Positions 9,268-16,959 are shown, counted from the first letter of the stretch. The stretch: DNA of 29,785 nucleotides from Nitrospira sp. UBA2082 (GCA_002331335.1 DCZO01000032.1:9087-38871); one strand, 5' to 3'. Notes: generated by a model from the sequence alone, not told the origin. Made by a program: numbers and translations.

Positions 9268-9555
9268 TCACAATTTGGCGCTGGCGGTGGACACTGCCGG
9301 GCGATCCACCCGCTTCCAGCCCTTGCGCTCGACACAGACCTGCCACGGATCGACCAGCCCTTTTGCTTCCTTCGCATAATGCGCGCTGGCTGGAGATTGC
9401 AACTCCAGATCGCAGGCCCGCTGATCGTCCACCAACGCCAGGTTGCTGCCGGCGTTTTCGAACTGCATGGGCTCTCCGCAGCCGGCAACAAGAATCCATA
9501 TACAGAACGCCGCAACACCCCTCAGTAACATGACCACCCGATTCTTTGCCCTCAT
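9268..9555 (-). CDS. Small putative lipoprotein
   Basis: About 95 residues from the ATG at 9555 (MRAKNRVVMLLRG). It has a hydrophobic run and lipobox ILVAGC followed by GEP. The mature part has two further cysteines (QRACDLEL and WQVCVERKGW) that could form a disulfide. A purine-rich GGGGAGGG lies 13 bases upstream; an in-frame ATG at 9594 is an alternative start. Family unrecognised. It lies downstream of the DsbA-like gene on the same strand, but an intrinsic terminator at 9605-9631 separates them, so it may have its own promoter. Confidence 0.7.
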   Translation of the reverse strand: MRAKNRVVMLLRGVAAFCIWILVAGCGEPMQFENAGSNLALVDDQRACDLELQSPASAHYAKEAKGLVDPWQVCVERKGWKRVDRPAVSTASAKL

Positions 9556-9604
9556 CGTGTTATTCCGACCCTCCCCTCTTCTCTGGCCCGCCATGACAGC
9601 AAAA

Positions 9605-9631
9605 ACGCTCGGCCCCCTTCCGGCCGAGCGT
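9605..9631 (-). terminator. Intrinsic terminator after the DsbA-like gene
   Basis: A perfect 10-base stem, ACGCTCGGCC (9605-9614) with GGCCGAGCGT (9622-9631), and a 7-base loop. On the minus strand the stem is followed by TTTT (from 9604 downwards). It lies about 30 bases past the stop of the gene ending at 9663, the expected position for its terminator. Confidence 0.85.
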
Positions 9632-9662
9632 CCTCGTTCCTAGCGTCACCCGCTCTCTGTCG

Positions 9663-10445
9663 TTACGGCGTCTTGTCCTCAAGCAGCCGGTCGATCACCT
9701 GACCGAACGCCGCGGCAGGCTGGGCACCCTTGATCACCGTCGCCACCATCGTACCGTCAGCCTTGACCTTGCCGACAAAGAACTTGGGTGTGCCGGTCAC
9801 ACCAACGGCGGCACCGGCTGCCACGTCTGCCTCGACTCTTTTTGCGTACTTGCCGTTGTCAAAGCAGGCATCAAACGCATCGACATCCAGCTTCATGTCA
9901 CGGGCAAAGCCCTTCAAGTTGTCCTGCATCAAGGCACTCTGATTGGCAAACAGGATATCGTGCATGTCCCAGAATTTGTCTTGATCCCCTGCACAATGGG
10001 CGGCTTCCGCCGCTTTGCGCGCGTAAGGGTGGATGGAATCGAGTGGGAAATCTCGAAAGACGTATCGCACCTTGCCCGTGTCGATGTAACTCGCCTTAAG
10101 CGCCGCAAGCGTGCTCGTGGAATGTCGCTTGCAAAATGGACACTGATAATCTGAAAACTCGACGATCGTAATCGGCGCGTCGGCATGGCCGAGCGCCGGC
10201 CCATCGCCCACACTCATGGTCACAGGACCGGCGGCCGGCGACGGAGCCTGACGCTGCACAAGCTGATTCTGAATCTCGCCCAACTGCTTCTTGATCGCCT
10301 CCAGATCTGTCTTGACTGCATCCAGTTCCTGACGCAGCACTCCGGGGTCGTTTGTTCCCGTCTCCGCCAGCACGCCAGCACCGGACAAGGACGCAGCAAA
10401 GAAGGCAATCATCATGGGCACACTGAACAGCCTACGTGACGTCAT
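9663..10445 (-). CDS. DsbA-like thiol:disulfide oxidoreductase, exported, with N-terminal coiled coil
   Basis: 260 residues from the ATG at 10445, with GAGAGGGA as ribosome binding site. A signal peptide (MTSRRLFSVPMMIAFFAASL) is followed by a predicted coiled coil at about 36-66 (DAVKTDLEAIKKQLGEIQNQL). A thioredoxin-fold DsbA/BdbD-type domain follows. The active site CPFC is at 102-105 in EFSDYQCPFC and the cis-proline loop is GVTGTPKFFVG. The helical insertion has the family stretch FRDFPLDSIHPYARKAAEAAHCA. The leading coiled coil suggests a dimer or trimer, as in ScsC-like proteins. It lies 114 bases downstream of the lysyl oxidase gene on the same strand, separated by a strong hairpin, so it may share or partly share its transcript. 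Confidence 0.9.
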   Translation of the reverse strand: MTSRRLFSVPMMIAFFAASLSGAGVLAETGTNDPGVLRQELDAVKTDLEAIKKQLGEIQNQLVQRQAPSPAAGPVTMSVGDGPALGHADAPITIVEFSDYQCPFCKRHSTSTLAALKASYIDTGKVRYVFRDFPLDSIHPYARKAAEAAHCAGDQDKFWDMHDILFANQSALMQDNLKGFARDMKLDVDAFDACFDNGKYAKRVEADVAAGAAVGVTGTPKFFVGKVKADGTMVATVIKGAQPAAAFGQVIDRLLEDKTP

Positions 10446-10474
10446 GGTCCCTCTCACAATTAGAGGTGAAGAAC

Positions 10475-10502
10475 GATGGGGGCGGCTGAAGCCGACCCCA
10501 TC
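10475..10502 (-). terminator. Strong hairpin between the lysyl oxidase and DsbA-like genes
   Basis: GATGGGG (10475-10481) and CGGCT (10483-10487) pair with AGCCG (10490-10494) and CCCCATC (10496-10502), with one mismatch (10482 against 10495) and a tight loop. On the minus strand it follows the stop at 10560 by about 60 bases. What follows is only moderately U-rich (GTTCTTC), so termination may be partial and allow read-through into the DsbA-like gene. Confidence 0.55.
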
Positions 10503-10559
10503 CAGGCCTGAACCAACCCCAGCAGTTCCTATGACTGGCACCTTGCTCACACTGTCGGA

Positions 10560-11579
10560 TCACGGGGTGACCGTAAAGGCTTGGCGCAACACCCCGCCAG
10601 AACCGACACGGACATCCCACACCGGTCTTCGACCCAGCTGTTTCTTGTATGGCACAGTGACCGTCGCCGTGATCATGTCTTCCGACTCCGTGTTCGAGCT
10701 TAACACCACATTGCTGGCCACCGGACGCGGGCCAGTGCCGCCCTCAAAGGTGACGGTCATGCCCGGCGTAAACCCATAGCCCGTGATGGTCACCTGCACC
10801 GACGTGCCTCTCGACGCAGTATTGGGTGCAATCGACGCCACCGTGGAACAACTGCCGCTGCTGTCCAGCACCCTCACCGTACTCGGCTTCCTGATGTCGA
10901 GCAACGCGCAGGACTCATTATCGTTCTCATCGCTCTCTACAATGACTTTGTTCGGATCGATGATGATCTTCAGTGAGTAGATCCCATCGGCGTTGTCGGT
11001 AAAATCGATCTCCTGGCCGGGAAGCGAGCTGCCATACGTATCGCCCCAGCCCACCGACATGCCCTGGATCGTATTGCCACAGGAACTATACCCTGCTGAA
11101 GATGGCGCACCGGGCAACGACCCATCGATCTTCGTCGTATCCATGATGCAGAAAGTCGTCTTCTGGCCGGTACGCGCCGACCCGCCGGGCGCATCGACCG
11201 GCTGCAGCTCATAGATCGCATAATCGTCAAAGTGGAAATGATTGTGCCCGACGTGCCATTGGAACCATCCCGCGAAGAAGCGGGATGATGTGCCGTCATT
11301 ATTGAAGATACGCTGGTACACCTGCTGTTTCCCCGAGCCCGTATCGACGGACCCAGCCTCGAGCTGCAACGGGCCGGTGCCCTTGTTCCAGCTTGTCGTG
11401 CTAAAACGCAGGGTGCTGTCACCCGTCGTGTCAGTGATCAGGGAAAAATTTGAGGCCGGCAACGGCTTTAGATTCGGTGGGAGCGCCGTCTGGGCGGCGG
11501 CACCGGTGGCGAACACAACGCCGCCCGCGATCACGGCGCCAAACGCCATCGTGCGAACATGAGAGCATGTCTTACGCAT
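10560..11579 (-). CDS. Secreted bacterial lysyl oxidase homologue with C-terminal IPT/TIG domain
   Basis: 339 residues from the ATG at 11579, with GAGGAG 10 bases upstream. Positions below count from an in-frame ATG at 11618, 13 residues earlier. A signal peptide ends near ATGAAAQ. The lysyl oxidase domain (about 48-245) carries the copper motif WHVGHNHFHFDDY at 121-133, matching the eukaryotic pattern of His-x3-His-x-His-x-His. Both precursor residues of the lysyl tyrosylquinone cofactor are kept: Lys153 in GQKTTFC (compare GHKASFC) and Tyr195 in GDTYG (compare YDTYG). The following IDFTD...GIYSLKIIIDP mirrors the vertebrate domain end. Residues 260-352 form an IPT/TIG immunoglobulin-like domain (TASRGTSVQVTITGYGF). 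It should oxidise primary amines, perhaps peptidyl lysines, outside the cell. Substrate unknown. Confidence 0.88.
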   Translation of the reverse strand: MRKTCSHVRTMAFGAVIAGGVVFATGAAAQTALPPNLKPLPASNFSLITDTTGDSTLRFSTTSWNKGTGPLQLEAGSVDTGSGKQQVYQRIFNNDGTSSRFFAGWFQWHVGHNHFHFDDYAIYELQPVDAPGGSARTGQKTTFCIMDTTKIDGSLPGAPSSAGYSSCGNTIQGMSVGWGDTYGSSLPGQEIDFTDNADGIYSLKIIIDPNKVIVESDENDNESCALLDIRKPSTVRVLDSSGSCSTVASIAPNTASRGTSVQVTITGYGFTPGMTVTFEGGTGPRPVASNVVLSSNTESEDMITATVTVPYKKQLGRRPVWDVRVGSGGVLRQAFTVTP

Positions 11580-11657
11580 AGGTGGGATTCTCCTCATTAT
11601 CTTTATAGTACTTAGCATATCTGCAGTGCACCGCCCTGGCTCTCAGCACACACTGCA

Positions 11658-11689
11658 GCTGGGCAAGCCGCCAAAGCGGATCGCCCAGC
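11658..11689 (-). terminator. Stem-loop after the MopE-motif protein gene
   Basis: GCTGGGC (11658-11664) pairs with GCCCAGC (11683-11689), enclosing CCGC (11668-11671) with GCGG (11676-11679) and a CAAA loop. It starts 14 bases past the minus-strand stop at 11703. No U-tract follows, so it may stabilise the mRNA end rather than terminate alone. Confidence 0.5.
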
Positions 11690-11702
11690 ATGGACAGGGC
11701 TG

Positions 11703-12107
11703 TTACGGCTTACAATCCTCGTCGATCTTGCCGTCACAGTCATTATCGATCTTGTCCCCACAAACCTCCACTTTCCCCTCGCACTTGGCATCACAGCTGA
11801 AATCAGACAACACAAGCTTCCCTGGAAGATTGGTTGAGGCAGTCTGGAGCGTCCCAGATGCGGTGCAGTTGAAGTGCTGGGTGGAGCCCAGCACCTTCGA
11901 GGGGCCGGTCGTGCAGGTTTCCCCCGTCGACCACGTCGCAGTCAACTGTCCCGCCGGAGCACCACCCGTCTGGTTATTGACAAAGTGCCAGGTGCCGAAG
12001 GCCCCACCGCACGACTGACCACTGAGGTTAGAAATATTGGCGGCCATTGCCGGGCTGCTGGAGAGGATCAAACCCAAACCGAAAAGCATGACGAATTTCC
12101 GTGTCAT
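11703..12107 (-). CDS. Secreted protein with C-terminal MopE-like metal-binding motif
   Basis: 134 residues from the ATG at 12107, with AGAGGAG upstream. The signal peptide MTRKFVMLFGLGLILSSSPAMA is cleaved before ANIS. The C-terminus (116-132) is CGDKIDNDCDGKIDEDC, the cysteine-flanked DNDCDG motif repeated in MopE and related surface proteins (Pfam putative metal-binding motif family). In Methylococcus MopE the protein binds copper; the D-x-D-x-DG pattern also resembles calcium loops, so the metal is not settled. The central part has four more cysteines and many glycines and threonines, as in small extracellular beta proteins. It sits directly upstream of the lysyl oxidase on the same strand, about 120 bases apart, which suggests joint expression. 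Confidence 0.78.
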   Translation of the reverse strand: MTRKFVMLFGLGLILSSSPAMAANISNLSGQSCGGAFGTWHFVNNQTGGAPAGQLTATWSTGETCTTGPSKVLGSTQHFNCTASGTLQTASTNLPGKLVLSDFSCDAKCEGKVEVCGDKIDNDCDGKIDEDCKP

Positions 12108-12406
12108 ATCTATTTCTCCTCTTGTGTCTAAAAATATGGATGGTGTGTTGTTCAAGATGCAATCATGGCGAGAAGAGAACCCTCGGGCTCCTTCCGCATG
12201 CGACGCCGAAACCTGAGCTGGATTTCACCACCGCTGCGCAGTCCTTGCCCCAGACCCTCCTTTCTCCTGGGCTCCCAGCCTCCCGCTCGCACACAGAGAT
12301 AAAATAGGATCGCTTGCCTACTACAGACAATCCCTCCTAGGGCCAAGAATCCCCCCCAAAGAGGGGGTGAGTTCTTGGCACATGATAACCGGCAAGTGAA
12401 GACTAA
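12108..12406. other. Non-coding stretch with a strong hairpin
   Basis: 300 bases between the MopE-motif gene and a hydrolase relic. Apart from the hairpin at 12342-12379 listed separately, I see no coding frame with a ribosome binding site. The 12108-12175 part must hold the minus-strand promoter of the MopE-motif gene; a weak TTGAAC is present without a clear -10. Confidence 0.4.
12342..12379. repeat. Long inverted repeat with C-run and G-run arms
   Basis: GCCAAGAA (12342-12349) pairs exactly with TTCTTGGC (12372-12379). Inside, a run of seven C (12351-12357) can pair with five G (12362-12366). There is no T-tract on either side. It could be a bidirectional transcription block between the MopE-motif gene and the relic, or part of a repeat family. 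Confidence 0.6.
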
Positions 12407-12553
12407 ATGGAAGGGGAACCGGTCAACCCACACAGTACATTGATCGGCTTCTGGAACGAGCATGAGCTCTCCGGACAGCCCTCGCGAGCCGCCCGTGAGC
12501 GAATACGGACTTTTCTTCTACAGGAATTAAGCGGGGTTCACCCAGTGATCTAG
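12407..12553 (+). pseudogene. C-terminal relic of a second dienelactone hydrolase
   Basis: Reading from 12407 to the stop at 12551-12553 gives 48 residues. From Val at 12422 it aligns without gaps to the C-terminus of the intact enzyme at 8188-9213: VNPHSTLIGFWNEHE against VNAHSTLIGSWKQHD, then SGQPSRAARERIRTFLLQ against SGQPSRNARAKVRTFLLQ. That is 25 identities over 36 residues, including the catalytic-type histidine in PHST. The N-terminal 270 or so residues, with the nucleophile, are absent, and the frame is closed by TAA just upstream. It is a remnant of a paralogue after deletion or rearrangement, not a functional enzyme. Confidence 0.8.
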
Positions 12554-12603
12554 CACTGTCATCAAGACCACATGAGAGAGGCAGTTTCAGGCACTGCTGA
12601 GGT

Positions 12604-13017
12604 TTAGTCAGCGTTGCAGGCAAGAGTCCAGAGATCCTTAGCAATCGTCCCGGATTCCGGTTGACCGACGGGCGCCCAGTCCTGATTATAGGGTTTGCTC
12701 TCCAGCACCATCTTGCCGCCTTCCATAGCCCCGGAATAATGCAAGATCGTGAGGAGCCTCGTGAGTCGTTTTCCGCAATCGTATTCCCGTTGCATCTTGG
12801 CCGACTGGAACGAAACCCCTCCCTCCTTGCTTTGCACCGTCTTGAAGTCGTAGAGAATCCATATGGCTCGTTGGTCCCCGTTTCGGCTGATCGTCGAGGC
12901 ATCGACATAGATCGTCATCCCGGCTTTTGGGTCTCCTCCCAACGACACCCATCCCCCGTAGGCCAGCCCACTCTGAAGGAGCGTCAGTAGTAGGACGATT
13001 GCGACATACTTTCTCAT
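12604..13017 (-). CDS. Surface-adhesin protein E-like secreted protein
   Basis: 137 residues from the ATG at 13017, preceded by AAAGGA; an ATG six bases earlier is less well spaced. A signal peptide (MRKYVAIVLLLTLLQSGLAYG) precedes a single compact domain. The pattern WVSLGG...IYVDASTISRNGDQRAIWILYDFK, then EYDCGKRLTRLLTILHYSG and a final LWTLACNAD, is typical of the small Adhesin_E-like family common in proteobacteria and nitrifiers. Two cysteines (REYDC and LAC) probably form a disulfide. Despite the family name, an adhesive role is not shown for most members. It is transcribed towards the hydrolase relic. Confidence 0.75.
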   Translation of the reverse strand: MRKYVAIVLLLTLLQSGLAYGGWVSLGGDPKAGMTIYVDASTISRNGDQRAIWILYDFKTVQSKEGGVSFQSAKMQREYDCGKRLTRLLTILHYSGAMEGGKMVLESKPYNQDWAPVGQPESGTIAKDLWTLACNAD

Positions 13018-13167
13018 GGCCATCCTTTCGTTCCGCGTCCCCCTGCCGGTCATCTTAGGATCAGAGCCGCCCGTGAATCAACAGGCCATGACTGTCCCGA
13101 CCCTCCACATCACTCTGGAAGTCCGCAGCTTACCGGATTATCATATGATGCCTGCCTGGAGGTCCTC

Positions 13168-13584
13168 ATGAACTCCACGACTGCGGTTCGGATCCTCATC
13201 CTCGTAATTCCTGTAGTGTGGCTCGTCATTCGTCTCACGCCTGCCGGACACTCCAGGCCCAACCATCTTCAGGTCATGGCGCAAGAAAGCTACAACCTGC
13301 CCTCGCACCGAGAGCCCGATCAATTTGCGACCAACGAATCCCTCTTTAAAGCCCACTACCAATCGCACTACGCCACATCGGGGTTCGAGTATCATCATTA
13401 CCGGCTGGCCTATAAATATGGATTTGACCTCGCTCTTGATCCCGATAATCAGAAGATGGGCTGGGCGAGCGTCGAACCTCAGGCACGCCACAACTGGAAT
13501 GAGGGTGTCATGGGGCAGTGGAGCCAACACCAGCAAGCGATTCTCTACGGGTGGGAACAGGGCCTCAAGATCATCGGCGGGTGA
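13168..13584 (+). CDS. Hypothetical protein with N-terminal membrane anchor
   Basis: 138 residues; GGAGG lies 5 bases before the ATG. Residues 7-24 are hydrophobic (VRILILVIPVVWLVIRL), giving an anchor or uncleaved signal. The rest is soluble, rich in histidine, tyrosine and tryptophan (FKAHYQSHYATSGFEYHHYRLAYKYG and WNEGVMGQWSQHQ), and could bind metal or resemble small stress-type domains. I do not recognise the family. It converges on a lipoprotein gene with about 50 bases between stops. Confidence 0.72.
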   Translation: MNSTTAVRILILVIPVVWLVIRLTPAGHSRPNHLQVMAQESYNLPSHREPDQFATNESLFKAHYQSHYATSGFEYHHYRLAYKYGFDLALDPDNQKMGWASVEPQARHNWNEGVMGQWSQHQQAILYGWEQGLKIIGG

Positions 13585-13636
13585 GTCGCAGAGGCCGTGT
13601 TCGCCACGACACCCGGCTCCCGTTCCGCGGATCCTG

Positions 13637-13888
13637 CTACTCCGTTCCTTCCCGAACTCGATCGGCCGTGCGAGCCGCCGCATCTTGCAACGTTCCTTCC
13701 ACCCCGCGGGCCTTGTCCATCGGTGTCTGGATGGCATCCACGGATTGGCGGACCGCCTGGTCAACGACGGATGGAGACGGCTGAGGGGCCTGCGACTTCT
13801 CGACTGGATTCTCGCGTTGACAACCAGCCACCCCGCTTATGAGGACGACTATCGACAGCATCCGCGTCCACCGATATCCGATTGTCAT
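13637..13888 (-). CDS. Small putative lipoprotein, 83 aa
   Basis: Starts at the ATG at 13888 (MTIGYRWTRML) with GGAGG 5 bases upstream; longer in-frame starts to 14035 lack this. Signal peptide with lipobox GVAGC, then a short polar mature part rich in glutamine, alanine and charged residues (VDQAVRQSVDAIQTPMDKA), likely helical. It resembles small entericidin-like or coiled lipoproteins in size only. Function unknown. Confidence 0.65.
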   Translation of the reverse strand: MTIGYRWTRMLSIVVLISGVAGCQRENPVEKSQAPQPSPSVVDQAVRQSVDAIQTPMDKARGVEGTLQDAAARTADRVREGTE

Positions 13889-14252
13889 ACACACCTCCAC
13901 CATAAAGACGGCTCGTATCGCGCACCTGATGCTTCTCAACATGTCCCGTTCACCCAGCGGCCGCTGTTGCCGTTGAGGAGACGAGGAAGACAACGGCACA
14001 CCTGTGACCGTATGCCGGAACAGCACGAAGCGCAAAACATTTCAAAAATCTACAGCCCATGCGGTGACGGGAGGCCTATCCGCCTGCGGTGCAGGCCCGA
14101 CATCGAAGAAGCTGATCATCTGCTCTCACCGCCTCGTTTCCGTTACCCTCCGTCACGCCACGACTCAAGCCTTCTCGCTAAACGACCGACATCATTACTG
14201 AAGAGGACCACTGACAGCCTTGCTCCAGGACCACAGCGCCGGAAAGGGGGCC

Positions 14253-16325
14253 ATGGTGACCACCGCCCAACTCGATCAGACCTGCATCAACACGATCCGT
14301 ACCTTGTCGATGGATGCCGTCCAGCAAGCCAACTCCGGCCACCCAGGCACACCGATGGCCATGGCTCCGGTCGCCTACTGCCTCTGGCAGCGCATCCTAC
14401 GATTTGATCCGGAGGATCCGATTTGGCCGAATCGAGACCGGTTCGTCCTATCGATGGGACACGCCTCCATGCTCCTCTACTCCCTGCTGCATTTGACCGG
14501 GGTGAAGGCCGTGAATCCGCAATATGAACGGCTGGGCGAGCTCTCGGTGCAACTGGATGACCTCAAACACTTCCGCCAACTGAACAGCAAGTGCGCCGGA
14601 CACCCGGAATACCGCTGGACTTCCGGCGTGGAGACCACGACGGGTCCGCTCGGGCAAGGAATTGCCACCAGCGTCGGGATGGCGATCGCCGCTCAGTGGC
14701 AAGGCCACTACTTCAATCGCCCGGGTTTCGACATGTTCGACTACGACGTCTACGCGCTCTGCGGCGACGGCTGCATGATGGAAGGTGTCTCAGCAGAAGC
14801 CGCATCCCTGGCGGCGCACTTGAAACTCTCCAATCTCTGCTGGATCTACGACAACAATAAAATCACCATCGAAGGGCACACAGACTGGGCCTTCAGCGAA
14901 GACGTGGCTACGCGGTTCATCGGATACGGATGGAACGTGACCCGAGTCGGCGACGCCAACGATCTCGACATGCTCGAACGGGCCTTGACCACGTTCAAAC
15001 GGGAAACGGGGCGACCGACACTGATCATCGTCGATAGCCATATCGCGTATGGTTCTCCCAATAAACAAGACACCCACGCCGCGCATGGCGAACCGCTGGG
15101 CGAGGAAGAGATCCGGTTGACGAAACGCAATTACGGCTGGCCCGAGCATGACAAATTCCTGGTTCCAAGCGGTGTCCGAGAGCATTTTCAGCAGGGCATG
15201 GGTAAACGCGGACGGGAGGCACGCGCGGCCTGGATGGCGAAGTTTGAGGAGTATCAGAGGCAATTCCCCCAGCTCGCCGATCATCTCTTGCAGATGCAGC
15301 AGCGCCAACTGCCTGAGGGGTGGGACAAGGATCTTCCCCTATTCCCTCCCGACACCAAGGGTGTGGCCGGGCGCGATGCTTCGGCCAAAGTCCTCAACGC
15401 TCTGGCAAAGAGCGTCCCATGGCTGTTAGGAGGATCAGCAGACCTCGCTCCATCGACGAAGACCCGCTTGACCTTCGAGGGAGCCGGCGATTTCACTGCG
15501 AAGGATCGCGGCGGCCGCAACCTGCATTTCGGCGTCCGGGAACATGCGATGAGCTCCGTGTTGAACGGACTCTCCCTCTCCAAAGTGCGCCCCTACGGCT
15601 CCGGCTTCCTGATCTTCAGCGATTACAGCCGGGGTGCGATCCGATTGAGCGCGCTGATGGAAATTCCCGTCATCCACATCTTCACGCATGATTCGATCGG
15701 GGTCGGCGAGGATGGTCCCACACACCAGCCGATCGAACAACTCGCCTCATTGCGGGCCATTCCCAATCTCATCGTCCTACGACCGGCGGATGCCAATGAA
15801 GTCACAGAAGCCTGGCGCGTCATCATGCAGTTGAAACATGAACCGGTGGCATTGATTCTGACCAGACAGGCCCTCCCGACCATCGACCGCTCCACCTACG
15901 CCGCCGCATCCGGCCTGGCAAAAGGTGCGTACGTGTTGGCCGATGTGCCAGGAGGAAAGCCGGACGTGCTGTTGCTCGCCAGTGGCAGTGAAGTCTCGCT
16001 GTGCCTTGAGGCAGCGGAGCAGTTGAAGACGGAAGGGATCAAGGCCCGCGTGGTGAGCATGCCGTCATGGGAATTGTTCGAGCATCAGCCGCAGGCCTAT
16101 CGCGACAGCGTCATTCCGCCCACTGTCACGGCCCGGGTCTGCGTGGAGCAGGCTTCGACGTTTGGATGGGCTCGCTATGCCGGGCTGACCGGCGAGGTCA
16201 TCGGCATGACATCGTTTGGTGCCTCGGCTCCTCTCAAGGAACTTCAAAAGAAATTTGGGTTCACGGTAGCCAACGTCGTCGCGGCGGCGAAAGGGCAGCT
16301 CCGGAAACGCGCGAAAGCCGCCTGA
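14253..16325 (+). CDS. tkt: Transketolase
   Basis: Thiamine-diphosphate enzyme that moves two-carbon units between sugar phosphates in the non-oxidative pentose phosphate pathway and the Calvin cycle. 690 residues from the ATG at 14253 (MVTTAQLDQTCINTIR), with GGAAAGGGGG just upstream. A TTG at 14220 is in frame but not needed. The N-terminal domain has SGHPGTPMAMAP and the ThDP motif GDGCMMEGVS...NLCWIYDNNKITIEG. The pyrimidine domain has FGVREHAM and DSIGVGEDGPTHQPIE. The C-terminal domain includes VSMPSWELFEHQ. All expected elements are present. It stands alone here, with no other pentose phosphate genes beside it. Confidence 0.97.
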   Translation: MVTTAQLDQTCINTIRTLSMDAVQQANSGHPGTPMAMAPVAYCLWQRILRFDPEDPIWPNRDRFVLSMGHASMLLYSLLHLTGVKAVNPQYERLGELSVQLDDLKHFRQLNSKCAGHPEYRWTSGVETTTGPLGQGIATSVGMAIAAQWQGHYFNRPGFDMFDYDVYALCGDGCMMEGVSAEAASLAAHLKLSNLCWIYDNNKITIEGHTDWAFSEDVATRFIGYGWNVTRVGDANDLDMLERALTTFKRETGRPTLIIVDSHIAYGSPNKQDTHAAHGEPLGEEEIRLTKRNYGWPEHDKFLVPSGVREHFQQGMGKRGREARAAWMAKFEEYQRQFPQLADHLLQMQQRQLPEGWDKDLPLFPPDTKGVAGRDASAKVLNALAKSVPWLLGGSADLAPSTKTRLTFEGAGDFTAKDRGGRNLHFGVREHAMSSVLNGLSLSKVRPYGSGFLIFSDYSRGAIRLSALMEIPVIHIFTHDSIGVGEDGPTHQPIEQLASLRAIPNLIVLRPADANEVTEAWRVIMQLKHEPVALILTRQALPTIDRSTYAAASGLAKGAYVLADVPGGKPDVLLLASGSEVSLCLEAAEQLKTEGIKARVVSMPSWELFEHQPQAYRDSVIPPTVTARVCVEQASTFGWARYAGLTGEVIGMTSFGASAPLKELQKKFGFTVANVVAAAKGQLRKRAKAA

Positions 16326-16330
16326 TGTGC

Positions 16331-16565
16331 CTAGGGGCTTGCGCCTTTGCTGCACTCGATGTAGCCGAACTGCAGGATGCCGTGCACAGGGCGGGCGGGT
16401 CCCGTCGATACGTGCAGGCCACCAGGCAGCGGCGATGGTTTGCGCTGCCTCGTGGGGGAATTCCAGCTGAACCACATAGGAAGCGGGATAGAGACAATCG
16501 TCACCCGAAGACAAATCAGATCTCCGTCTGTTTTCGTCGCAGGCTTTCCCTTGAGGCTTCGTCAC
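16331..16565 (-). pseudogene. Possible frameshifted small gene after the 16562-16906 gene
   Basis: A GTG at 16565 overlaps the upstream gene's TGA by 4 bases (GTGA), a common coupling arrangement. The frame reads about 55 protein-like residues, including CLYPASYVVQLEFPHEAAQ and TIAAAW. If one base is lost in the C-rich stretch near 16400 (on the minus strand GGGACCCGCCCGCCC), it continues as ARPVHGILQFGYIECSKGASP and stops at 16331-16333, 5 bases short of the transketolase stop. Without the shift, the frame runs antisense deep into transketolase. The length, 235 bases, is one more than a multiple of three. A pseudogene, programmed shift or sequence error are all possible. Confidence 0.45.
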
Positions 16566-16906
16566 TCCCAGGTGCGATGCATCTCGCTCACGTGCTCTAC
16601 CCCGTCGCTCTTGACGATGACCCATTGCACATCGTCCGGAATCGATACGACTTTCAACTCGGCGGCATGCCCGTTGGCCTCTCCTCGCAGTTCTTCCACA
16701 ACGCGCACGAGCTTCTCGTCGTCCCGTGGGATCAGCGCGCCACACCGATTCAACCTGGGCTCCTGAGGCAGCGCCGCCAGGGGCCAATAGGCCCCCGGAT
16801 CGCGTTCCTGAAGCGCGTCCGGCTGGCCGAGCTCACGCAGCCGAACGAAGGCCTTATGACTCACGAAGAACTTTTCATAGCTCTTATTGATGACAATCTT
16901 TTTCAT
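16562..16906 (-). CDS. Conserved hypothetical protein, phage-like small family
   Basis: 114 residues from the ATG at 16906 (MKKIVINKSYEKFF) with GGGGAG 8 bases upstream. The pattern is KIVIN...FxxSxxAxxRLxELG, then IPRDDEKLVRVVEELRGEANGHAAELKVVSIPDDVQWVI, ending in MHRTW. It matches, from memory, a family of short proteins found in many bacteria and phages with endings like EKHRTW. No function is established. No signal or membrane segment. It is probably co-transcribed with the frameshifted gene that follows. Confidence 0.75.
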   Translation of the reverse strand: MKKIVINKSYEKFFVSHKAFVRLRELGQPDALQERDPGAYWPLAALPQEPRLNRCGALIPRDDEKLVRVVEELRGEANGHAAELKVVSIPDDVQWVIVKSDGVEHVSEMHRTWE

Positions 16907-16959
16907 CACAGCGCTCCCCTTCTGCAACCGGCGGCCTCACACGGCATGCCACGTGACGG

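Noticed and set aside
13325..14407. Plus-strand open frame of 360 codons
   Set aside because: It overlaps a small gene in another frame, an antisense lipoprotein gene and the transketolase start, and its translation is Arg/Pro/His-rich without domains.
16065..16787. Minus-strand open frame of 240 codons running antisense into transketolase
   Set aside because: Only the 16410-16565 part is protein-like; the remainder is the antisense of transketolase. It is reported instead as a short frameshifted gene.
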